Shown: piece by piece, positions 15,712 through 22,624 of the stretch
Numbering within the stretch: the stretch's first letter is position 1
Layout: every line of letters starts with the position of its first letter
Virus record (IMG/VR): IMGVR_UViG_3300037553_000311
Location: 1 to 64,000 of that record
DNA: 64,000 nt
Source: a virus
Strand: one strand, 5' to 3'
Made by a program: the position numbers and the translations under genes
Notes under the pieces: generated by a model
What the model was told of the DNA's origin: nothing
What the model saw: only the letters and a program-made list of their open reading frames with translations
Databases searched by the model: none

Positions 15712-17832
15712 TTATATGTTTGTAAAGTATGCATTGATATCTATATCGGGGTAGACATTGATATTAGCTTTAGTATTGACTAAATCGTCAACTGTATCTA
15801 CTCGCTTGATCATATTATTAGCATCGTCAGGTAATAGTGATTTGAGATCATTCAACTTATGTATGATACCTACACGTTTAGTTCTATCTTTCTGTATAGA
15901 TAATCGCTTATCTAGTACCTGTATTCGTAATTGGAGGTCATCTATATCTACTCCATTTTCTATATTCTCCTCTGCTATTATATCTTGCAATATAGTATCC
16001 TTCCTCATATCACTGAATGCATCATACATGCTAAGATTCTTACCAAATAGTACAACCATGCAGGCTAAGATATATCCGACTACTCTATCATCATGTCCAC
16101 TACTAGTATGATCGACTCTACCATTTCTTATAGTCAATCCCTGTATCTCTAGTACTAGTCCAGCATCATTGATCTTATCAGCAGATAATTCTAACGCTCT
16201 CTTAAACACTGTATTATATAAGAATTTCCTACCGATAGTTGCACTGTTAGAGTTTCTAAAGCCAAAGTACTTTCGGTACTTGTCATATAATTCTCCATGG
16301 GCTATATTCACGTTCTTAAATTTATTATCAGCATGATCTTGCACTACTAAGTTGTATATTCTTTTAAATGGATTAATACCTTCCTTATCCAGTTCTAATA
16401 GTACAAGATCTATCACGCCTACTGCCATATTTCTTTCTGGTATATAGAGTATGTTAGGATTCTTTAATAGTTTGACTACTAGTAGAGCTACCTTAATTAA
16501 GTTCACTGTATTACAGATACATACGCCTATGACTTCTAGACTCCTAGCATCTACAAATACGAATGAGGTATTATCATTACCTACATTTTCAGATACATCC
16601 ATACCTAGTACGATTGGTATCCTAACGAAGTTAGCTTGTATCTCTACTTGTTCTTTTGGTATGTACCACCTGATCATGAACTCATCGATATATTGCACAT
16701 ATACAGGTTCTTTCTTACTACTATGTACCTTATCTAGTAATAGGATATCTATAGGAGATGTCTCACTACCACGAGTCCATTTATTCAGATAATCCCTAGC
16801 GATTGTATCTTTAGTACCTTTAGATCTAGCAGCCTTTTCATTAAACCATGCATCATCATAACCTAATTGCTGATAGCTAAATTCACTATAGATCATCTTA
16901 GCACTACTACCACTAGCTACAGTAGCATTTAACTTAGCTTCATCATCTAAGTCATATAAGTGCTCAGTGAATGCAAAACTATCTAGTATCATAGCGTGAG
17001 TATAAGCACCTTCAGTACTATTCAATTTACCAGCAGTAGTAGCTAATATATTACCATATGGGTCATGATTCTTTCTTGCATTATCTACTGCTGTACCAGT
17101 AGAAGCTATAGCTATTGGATATGTGATATCGATATTATTAAAGTAAGCTATCTCATCCCAAAATTGAGAAGGTGTAGTCATACCACGACCTAGTGAATCA
17201 GCACCTGAGTTAGAATTCTGAGCTACATAACTATCACATGTATTACTCAATGCATCATATGTGATCTCTTCACTATTATTAATATCATTAGCTGATGAAT
17301 GTACTAACCATTTTGGTAATCCATCTCTCATATCTTTTAACCTAATGATATTAACTTTCCTCAACTTATTACCTTTAGCTAATATAGAGAATCTGTAGTT
17401 ATATGAGAGGAAATACATTACTGATATAATAATACTTGTTGCTGTAACTGTCTTAAGTGTTTGCCGTGGCGCTATTACTAAATTATCTATATGGTTAAAG
17501 TATAACCAGATGATTGATAAATTACCTCTGTTCACTTTAAATCGCACACCATCAGTACCAATTTCATGGATACGTAGGAGTTCTCTAAATATGTAATATG
17601 GATTAGTCTTAGCTTCTCTCACTATCTTAAGCTTTAACTCTTCTGAATTATCCACTAGGTTATGTGGATCGATATCTGCAAGATCTGGATCTAATAAGAT
17701 TAAGTGGAATAAGTTATTCTTGATTCCCATCCGCTTTAGGACAGCATGCATTCGTACAAATGATCTATTCTTAGTCTGTAAATGTATATGAGTCTCGTCT
17801 AGATGCGCATAATCTTTCTTAAATAGTATCAT
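15712..17832 (-). CDS. terL: Terminase large subunit (packaging ATPase-nuclease)
   Basis: This 706-residue motor packages DNA into the prohead. The ATPase domain has a Walker A variant APRQTLKT at about 121-128, a Walker B-like region ending FWDEIA at about 224-229, and a coupling motif GNILATTAGK at about 260-269. The RNase H-like nuclease domain shows GMDVSE at about 410-415 (first metal-binding Asp412), YIPERN at about 463-468 (Glu466), and DHTSSGHDDRVVGY at about 574-587 with the terminal acidic pair. Length is typical of T4/phiKZ-type terminases. AAGGT precedes the ATG. It is the first gene of the minus-strand operon TerL, metalloprotease, structural protein. No small terminase gene is recognisable nearby. 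Confidence 0.93.
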   Translation of the reverse strand: MILFKKDYAHLDETHIHLQTKNRSFVRMHAVLKRMGIKNNLFHLILLDPDLADIDPHNLVDNSEELKLKIVREAKTNPYYIFRELLRIHEIGTDGVRFKVNRGNLSIIWLYFNHIDNLVIAPRQTLKTVTATSIIISVMYFLSYNYRFSILAKGNKLRKVNIIRLKDMRDGLPKWLVHSSANDINNSEEITYDALSNTCDSYVAQNSNSGADSLGRGMTTPSQFWDEIAYFNNIDITYPIAIASTGTAVDNARKNHDPYGNILATTAGKLNSTEGAYTHAMILDSFAFTEHLYDLDDEAKLNATVASGSSAKMIYSEFSYQQLGYDDAWFNEKAARSKGTKDTIARDYLNKWTRGSETSPIDILLLDKVHSSKKEPVYVQYIDEFMIRWYIPKEQVEIQANFVRIPIVLGMDVSENVGNDNTSFVFVDARSLEVIGVCICNTVNLIKVALLVVKLLKNPNILYIPERNMAVGVIDLVLLELDKEGINPFKRIYNLVVQDHADNKFKNVNIAHGELYDKYRKYFGFRNSNSATIGRKFLYNTVFKRALELSADKINDAGLVLEIQGLTIRNGRVDHTSSGHDDRVVGYILACMVVLFGKNLSMYDAFSDMRKDTILQDIIAEENIENGVDIDDLQLRIQVLDKRLSIQKDRTKRVGIIHKLNDLKSLLPDDANNMIKRVDTVDDLVNTKANINVYPDIDINAYFTNI

Positions 17833-17934
17833 GTAATTTACCTTAGGGTTACGACTACGTTGTATTAGTATAGGACTACACTATTATGATGAGCAGATAT
17901 CTTTTACTCATGCTCAGAGTACAATATTCACCAC

Positions 17935-17968
17935 GACTTCCCATCCCACATACGTGAGATGGGAAGTC
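17935..17968. terminator. 11-bp perfect hairpin
   Basis: GACTTCCCATC (17935-17945) pairs with GATGGGAAGTC (17958-17968). It lies between the TerL start and the leader of the gene at 18120, immediately before AAGGAG of a nine-codon frame. It may be a terminator or a structure shielding that site. Confidence 0.5.
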
Positions 17969-17981
17969 ATAAGGAGAAAGA

Positions 17982-18026
17982 ATGAATAACGCCAGTATCA
18001 TACGTGGTTGAGGGTACGTATGATAC
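17982..18026 (+). promoter_or_regulatory. Nine-codon leader frame running into an 11-bp hairpin
   Basis: A strong AAGGAG precedes ATG at 17982, which encodes MNNASIIRG and stops at 18009-18011. The frame overlaps the left arm of a perfect hairpin (17995-18005 with 18016-18026), so a translating ribosome would disrupt the stem. This is the layout of an attenuator or leader-peptide control, here upstream of 18056/18120. The function is inference. Confidence 0.45.
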
Positions 18027-18055
18027 CGATGAACCTGATAGCCTTAGGAGGATAA

Positions 18056-18157
18056 ATGATTACTATTTCGATTCATATTATAGTAGTAACTAATATAATC
18101 ACCTTAGGAGGAAATCCAAATGATGGATGCAATGAGTATGATAAAGAGACTAACTAG
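18056..18157 (+). CDS. Small ORF (33 aa) overlapping the next gene
   Basis: It is preceded by GCCTTAGGAGG, the same ribosome site as the leader family. It encodes MITISIHIIVVTNIITLGGNPNDGCNEYDKETN, with a short hydrophobic N-terminus. It overlaps the start of the 18120 gene by 38 bases in another frame, and that gene's own TTAGGAGG site lies inside it. It may be a coupling leader rather than a functional protein. Confidence 0.4.
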   Translation: MITISIHIIVVTNIITLGGNPNDGCNEYDKETN

Positions 18158-18392
18158 AGTCATCAACCTAGTCAGTAATATTAATAGAATGCCGAAGAAT
18201 CTCAGGTCAAGACAAGGACTGAATAACAGTAATGCATTAATCCAACTCAAAGAACGAGCAATTGTACTAAGGGAGAGTATCGAATACTATGTCAATTTTA
18301 ACGATGATGATCCTTTCGTATTAGATGGTACGATTGAATTAGCTGATGACATATGTGAACAGATTTTAGGATGCATCACTCATGTGAATTAA
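18120..18392 (+). CDS. Hypothetical helical protein (90 aa)
   Basis: A short, mostly helical protein starts nine bases after TTAGGAGG. The N-terminal half is basic (MIKRLTRVINLVSNINRMPKNLRSRQ) and the C-terminal half acidic (YVNFNDDDPFVLDGTIELADDICEQIL). I recognise no family. Two small upstream frames (17982 and 18056) suggest controlled translation. Its stop overlaps the stop region of the convergent gene at 18389. Confidence 0.65.
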   Translation: MMDAMSMIKRLTRVINLVSNINRMPKNLRSRQGLNNSNALIQLKERAIVLRESIEYYVNFNDDDPFVLDGTIELADDICEQILGCITHVN

Positions 18393-19081
18393 GCTCTCAT
18401 CATATTCTCTATAGTATTAGGTATCTCACCATCATTATCATCTACTAGAGCAGATATCATTCCCTCATTCATATAGCTACCTACTATCTTAGATGTAGTA
18501 GATTTAGGTGAATGACTTATCTGATTGAGAGGTACAATGATGGGATCTTTCTTCATAGTAGTATGTCTATAGAATTTGAATGGATCATTAGCATCTCTAA
18601 ACATATGTGAATAGATTAACCCAAATATCGAATGATTGATACCTAATGATACACCAAAACATTCTTCATCATGATTGAATAGACTGATGATGCTATCGTA
18701 AGTTATAAATGGAGGTATCTTACCTAGAGCTAAGAATGTAGTAAATATCACATACACCATATTAGAGTCCTTTACGACATCAGTCTCAGATATGAAGATA
18801 TCTCCTGTATTTAGAGTCAGTACTGTATATGGATAATCATCTTCTACTCTATTCTCTATAGTAGATGGTTGTATACTTATCTTAGCTGGTAATATTAATG
18901 TAGACTCTATCCTAGAGTTGATTACCATCTTTAATATACCTAATGTACTTACCTGATTAGAGATATATAATAAGTCACGTTCTGCATAAAATGCTGGTAT
19001 GTATATCTCTAATTTATCACCTATAAACACCTTAGTATTCTTCACTTGCTTAAAGTATTTGTCGATGGATGATTTAGTCAT
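18389..19081 (-). CDS. Conserved-type giant-phage protein, unknown function
   Basis: The protein is 230 residues from ATG 19081, which has GGAG eight bases upstream. The frame extends 14 codons further to 19123, but that start lacks a good ribosome site. It is mostly beta-rich with segments KVFIGDKLEIYIPAFYAERDLLYISNQVSTLGILKMVI, IFGLIYSHMFRDANDPFKFYRHT and SKIVGSYMNEGMISALV. Proteins of this overall pattern occur in giant myoviruses as uncharacterised conserved proteins; this is recollection. It lies between the packaging operon and the prohead protease, which hints at a head or neck role. There are no motifs of known enzymes and no membrane segment. Confidence 0.75.
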   Translation of the reverse strand: MTKSSIDKYFKQVKNTKVFIGDKLEIYIPAFYAERDLLYISNQVSTLGILKMVINSRIESTLILPAKISIQPSTIENRVEDDYPYTVLTLNTGDIFISETDVVKDSNMVYVIFTTFLALGKIPPFITYDSIISLFNHDEECFGVSLGINHSIFGLIYSHMFRDANDPFKFYRHTTMKKDPIIVPLNQISHSPKSTTSKIVGSYMNEGMISALVDDNDGEIPNTIENMMRA

Positions 19082-19185
19082 AGTAGGTTCTCCATAGTAA
19101 TGTGGTTTATATAATATAGGCATATGTGCAATCGTTCCACATATAAGGTCTATACTATCAATGTCAACTAAAAAAAGGATCTCAC

Positions 19186-20022
19186 ATGAAACCAGATACT
19201 GATATATATTTCACAGTCAGTACTTGCATCGTCGATGATAATCGAGAACTAGGCAAGGGAGTAAGAGATAAAGATGGGTACTTTACTGATGTACCTGTAG
19301 CAGTACTAGGTACAACTACTCGTAATAAGACTAGCTATGATACTAAGTCAGTAATCGATAATATCAAAGGACCTGATTCCACATTCCATATCAGATTGAC
19401 TGAAGGTACTCTATATGGTGAGCATGGACATCCATTTGTAGATCTCAATACTCGCATGGGTATGCAACGTCTTATGTCATTAGAAGCATCTAAAGAATCT
19501 CACCATATCAGATCAGTAAAAGTAAAGCGAGTAGATGATCTCGGTATAGATCTAGTACTCATAGATACCAAAGGATCAGGTCCATATGGTAAATATCATG
19601 ATGAAGCTATGCTAGATCCTTCTAGAAATATAGCCTATTCACTTAGAGGTTTGTCTAAAGGTAAATTAGATAAACGTACTGGCGTCATGAATAAAGAATT
19701 AGTCTCATTAGTTACATTTGACTCTAATGTACCATCTGGTGGATTCAAAGAAGCATCTAAACGATATATGTCATCTACTGAAAACTTATCATACTACTCA
19801 GAAGATGTAGTGGATCAGATCATCATACCAGATGATTATGGTATCATAAGAGAAGTAGCATTAGAAACATTCACTGATACTGAACTAAATGATATACTAA
19901 AGAGTACTAAGATAGTGATAGGTAAAACTATAGAGTACTATATAGATAAGAATAACCAAGTACTAGTGGATCAAGGAACTAGTAAAGGTATATTCCATAC
20001 ACTATTCAACAGAGGTAAATGA
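19186..20022 (+). CDS. Prohead core protease, gp21/herpesvirus-protease fold
   Basis: This 278-residue protein has the layout of phage maturation serine proteases of the herpesvirus-assemblin fold. LTEGTLYGEHGHPF at about 71-84 carries the candidate catalytic His. KESHHIRSVKVKR follows at about 103-115, then LVLIDTKGSGPYGK. NIAYSLRG at about 148-155 contains the candidate nucleophile Ser152. The His-to-Ser spacing of about 70 residues fits the fold. These enzymes cleave scaffold and capsid precursors during maturation. AAGGAT lies upstream. It is followed after four bases by a ClpP-like gene and then a degenerate one, an apparent three-gene operon. Catalytic assignments are by pattern only. 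Confidence 0.75.
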   Translation: MKPDTDIYFTVSTCIVDDNRELGKGVRDKDGYFTDVPVAVLGTTTRNKTSYDTKSVIDNIKGPDSTFHIRLTEGTLYGEHGHPFVDLNTRMGMQRLMSLEASKESHHIRSVKVKRVDDLGIDLVLIDTKGSGPYGKYHDEAMLDPSRNIAYSLRGLSKGKLDKRTGVMNKELVSLVTFDSNVPSGGFKEASKRYMSSTENLSYYSEDVVDQIIIPDDYGIIREVALETFTDTELNDILKSTKIVIGKTIEYYIDKNNQVLVDQGTSKGIFHTLFNRGK

Positions 20023-20026
20023 TACC

Positions 20027-20650
20027 ATGGGTATATTATCAAATCTAAATATAAAACGTATGCAGGATGATCCATCTAGCAGTGACGTCAATTTTGTATC
20101 AGATCATGGTTACTGTTACAGGATCGTACCTAATACTAAATCAGTCTATGTATATTTCAATTGTGGATTTAGCGATATCAGTACATCACTCAAGTTGATA
20201 GGTATGATAAATTCATTATCTGAAGAACATACTCTACATTTCAGTATCAATAGTCCAGGTGGTGAACTCAATTACATATATGCTCTACTATCAGCTATTA
20301 AACGTACAAAAGCTCTAGTGATCATGTGTAATACAGGATTTGCTGCATCATGTGGATCATTACTATTATCATCTGGAGATCAGATATACATAGCTCCACA
20401 AGCTATCACTATGTTTCATGGTCCAACTAGCTTCAATTATGGTAAATCTATCTACAGTAAAACCTCTAATGATATACTATTAGATACTGTCAAAGTACAT
20501 CTTAAGGATATAGTAGCTAAAGGTATATTGTTAGAAGAAGAGTATGAAGGTATATTTACCAGAGATGATGAGTACTTTATTCCTAGTGACGTTATGATCA
20601 CTAGGCTCAAGAATAATAATCTCTGGTATGAGAAAGGGGGAGTACTATAA
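20027..20650 (+). CDS. ClpP-like serine protease
   Basis: This 207-residue protein is of the ClpP/crotonase-fold peptidase type. A SPGG substrate-binding motif is at about 76-79, GFAASCGSLLLSSGD at about 104-118 carries the predicted nucleophile Ser108, and the His is in MFHGP at about 129-133. An acidic residue for the triad is plausible in FTRDDEYF near 178-184. No Clp ATPase is adjacent. In phages such proteins act in head maturation or remain unassigned. Its stop overlaps the start of the next gene by one base (TAATG), implying coupled translation with a degenerate paralog, so the two may assemble into a mixed ring. That is inference. Confidence 0.85.
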   Translation: MGILSNLNIKRMQDDPSSSDVNFVSDHGYCYRIVPNTKSVYVYFNCGFSDISTSLKLIGMINSLSEEHTLHFSINSPGGELNYIYALLSAIKRTKALVIMCNTGFAASCGSLLLSSGDQIYIAPQAITMFHGPTSFNYGKSIYSKTSNDILLDTVKVHLKDIVAKGILLEEEYEGIFTRDDEYFIPSDVMITRLKNNNLWYEKGGVL

Positions 20651-21393
20651 TGGATGCATCAGTAGAACAAATAAACGACTTCATTGATACATTCGATGAA
20701 CTAAATGAGGAAGTATCAGGAATAGTATCATTAGAAGATCTAGCTAATGATCTACTAGGTATGGATAGTAATGTCAGTTTCTCCACTATGATGAAAGTAC
20801 AAGATACTACTAAATCTACGTACCTTGAGCAATGTATAGAAACATGCGATGAATCTAAAGCTGAACCTGTAGAGATAGTAAGAGAAGTAGGTAATAATGA
20901 CTATATCACTATAGTTGATATATCTAGTGTATATGAGTTTGCATTTGATGGAGAATCTAAGCCTAATATGTATCAGCAATTAACACAACTCACTAAAGAT
21001 GATACATTGAGTGTAATTTCATGCATACCATTTCACAGATTAAATGGTACTGTCATATTTGATGGATTAGCATATTTCAATGCAATAGCTACATTACCTT
21101 GTAAGACTACATATCGTATTGATACTAAAATAGGTTTCATTGATCTGATGTTAGCTATGAGATGTGATGATGTCATTGTAGGTGAATTTGGTACATTATC
21201 AATAGAGTATGATCAAAAAGCTAATGTCCCAGCTTGTTATAAATTCATGTATGATAATATCGTAGATAGTACTTATGAATACTGGATAGGTAAAGGACTC
21301 ATCACTCAAGAAGAAGTAGATAATCTGAGTAATGATGTGAATAAGTATATACACTTATCTAGTAAAGAGATGATGAATAGGTTAAGTGAATGA
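20650..21393 (+). CDS. Degenerate ClpP-like protein lacking catalytic residues
   Basis: This 247-residue protein is translationally coupled to the ClpP-like gene. The C-terminal ~180 residues can be laid over ClpP: a strand-turn YQQLTQLTKDDTLSVISCIPF, then GTVIFDGLAYFNAIATLPCKTTY. TKIGFIDLMLAMRCDDVIVGEFGTLSIEY falls where the partner has GFAASCGSLLLSSGD...MFH. In that overlay the nucleophile Ser is Leu and the His is not present. The SPGG motif is also lost. An acidic N-terminal extension of about 80 residues is specific to it. This parallels ClpP/ClpR pairs of plastids and cyanobacteria, where an inactive subunit mixes with an active one. The relationship rests on a by-eye alignment. Confidence 0.65.
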   Translation: MDASVEQINDFIDTFDELNEEVSGIVSLEDLANDLLGMDSNVSFSTMMKVQDTTKSTYLEQCIETCDESKAEPVEIVREVGNNDYITIVDISSVYEFAFDGESKPNMYQQLTQLTKDDTLSVISCIPFHRLNGTVIFDGLAYFNAIATLPCKTTYRIDTKIGFIDLMLAMRCDDVIVGEFGTLSIEYDQKANVPACYKFMYDNIVDSTYEYWIGKGLITQEEVDNLSNDVNKYIHLSSKEMMNRLSE

Positions 21394-21414
21394 AGTAGAT
21401 AATATCCCGTCGAT

Positions 21415-21451
21415 ACCCTCGCCTACACATACCACATGTGTAGTCGAGGGT
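21415..21451 (+). terminator. Terminator hairpin after the protease operon
   Basis: A 17-bp stem with one mismatch (ACCCTCG, then CCTACACAT, with complements) ends at 21451 and is followed by a short T-rich stretch (AGTCTTTATTT). It closes the prohead-protease/ClpP operon. Confidence 0.75.
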
Positions 21452-21466
21452 AGTCTTTATTTCATG

Positions 21467-21645
21467 CACTTTGAGCATGAGCGATATGCATCTGCTACTG
21501 TAGAGAGTAGATTACTATTTTAGAAGAGCGTGATCTCACGACATCGGACAATATCTAATACACTACATGATCTAGAGATTTTATAATATCCTATACACAT
21601 ATGAATCGTCAGATATCTCATCTGAATTTGATATAATACAGGAGT
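21467..21645. repeat. CACTCT-type hairpin repeat and degenerate leader
   Basis: GCACTTTGAGCATGAGCGAT...AGAGAGTAGATTAC at ~21464-21510 is nearly identical to the copy at ~22134-22180. Downstream, GTCAGATATCTCATCTGA (~21608) looks like a decayed leader palindrome before the gene at 21651. No gene lies here. Confidence 0.5.
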
Positions 21646-21650
21646 ATATA

Positions 21651-22031
21651 GTGAAATTAGAAATTGACCAGTTCAGCATAGTAGCTGATTATGAGACCAA
21701 GGAAATCATCATTACCAGTTCCAGTAGTGGTGATGAGTACATTATACGTAATATGATATTAGCATACCCCATTGAAGAGGGTATAATGGTGGATACTAAG
21801 AACAACATTATCTGGCTGTCTGGATATGATACAGGTGCTGATACAGATGACAATGAATTCACATTTGTACGAATAGATTTAAGCACAAATAAAGTGATCC
21901 GAAGAAACATTCATGCATGTAATACGGATGTGATCTGGATCATCGGATCAGCTAGGTGGGAACTAGCCGTACGGTACTGTAGTATTCCGTACCGATACGT
22001 CGAATCAACCCTGTGTGTAATCAAGTTCTAA
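21651..22031 (+). CDS. Small protein related to the propeller repeats
   Basis: This 126-residue protein has a GTG start placed ten bases after CAGGAG. The middle (DTKNNIIWLSGYDTGADTDDNEFTFVRIDLSTNKVIRRNI) follows the same sequence rhythm as one unit of the propeller-repeat family (DSNNNIICVGxT, then DALVVKxDxNLNxLxKK). It may be a distant single-unit or two-unit relative. There is no signal peptide or membrane helix. It is flanked by the same repeat types as the larger paralogs. Function unknown. Confidence 0.6.
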   Translation: MKLEIDQFSIVADYETKEIIITSSSSGDEYIIRNMILAYPIEEGIMVDTKNNIIWLSGYDTGADTDDNEFTFVRIDLSTNKVIRRNIHACNTDVIWIIGSARWELAVRYCSIPYRYVESTLCVIKF

Positions 22032-22406
22032 TCACTAGATCAGTGGGAGGTATCAAGTATTATCCGATACCTTCTACTAATTGTATCAGATCAATCACCT
22101 ACTCGTATGGGTAGGTGATTGATCTTCATCTCATGCACTCTGAGCATGAGCGATATGTATCTGCTACTGTAGAGAGTAGATTACTATTTTAGAAGAGTGT
22201 GATCTCGCGACATCTCAAGTATATATCAGTATAGTAGGTATCATATCAGATAATACTTGATATGCTACCTGATCTAGTGATTAGATAAGCATATCAGATA
22301 CTACTTGATATGCTACCTGATCTAGTGATTATATAGCATATAGAATAATCTATACGTACACAAAAAAGTCAGATATATATGACATGATACCTTAGGAGGG
22401 TAAGTT
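22032..22406. promoter_or_regulatory. Intergenic: terminator, hairpin repeats and leader
   Basis: 22048-22072 is an inverted-orientation AGGTATC hairpin. 22089-22124 is a 14-bp terminator (GATCAATCACCTAC and complement). ~22134-22180 is the CACTCT-type hairpin. ~22226-22330 contains two TATCAG...TTGATA hairpin units. 22339-22402 is the leader: TATAGA-ATAA-TCTATA, then GTCAGATATATATGAC, then AGGAGG. No gene lies here. Confidence 0.6.
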
Positions 22407-22538
22407 ATGAGAGATAAAATTAAAGTAACGAATGAAGATATCATCATTATTGCTGGTTGGACGTATGTTATATGTCCAGTAATAATATTCACGATCATCT
22501 CAGTTATCGCTACAGTTGTAGCGAATAACATCATCTAA
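22407..22538 (+). CDS. Tiny membrane protein (43 aa) with family leader
   Basis: It starts eight bases after AGGAGG and encodes MRDKIKVTNEDIIIIAGW, then a long hydrophobic helix (TYVICPVIIFTIISVIATVVAN), ending NII. One transmembrane segment is clear. The coding DNA contains small inverted repeats (for example TCGCTACA with TGTAGCGA near the end). The last bases and the following 80 bp, terminator included, are repeated exactly after the gene at 27251. Function unknown. Confidence 0.55.
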   Translation: MRDKIKVTNEDIIIIAGWTYVICPVIIFTIISVIATVVANNII

Positions 22539-22547
22539 CTACAAATT

Positions 22548-22584
22548 ATCCTCACCTACACATATCACATGTGTAGGTGAGGAT
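22548..22584. terminator. 16-bp terminator, part of an exact 80-bp duplication
   Basis: ATCCTCACCTACACAT pairs with its exact complement around ATCAC, and TTTATTTTTT follows shortly after. Bases 22533-22612 are identical to 27431-27510. It serves as a shared terminator with the convergent Rad50-like gene. Confidence 0.8.
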
Positions 22585-22624
22585 GATATCTTTATTTTTT
22601 ACACTTTAGCATCTACTCATATAT

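Noticed and set aside
17890-17920. tRNA-like or attachment-site signal near the terminase start
   Set aside because: No cloverleaf can be drawn; the sequence is another CACTCT-type hairpin fragment.
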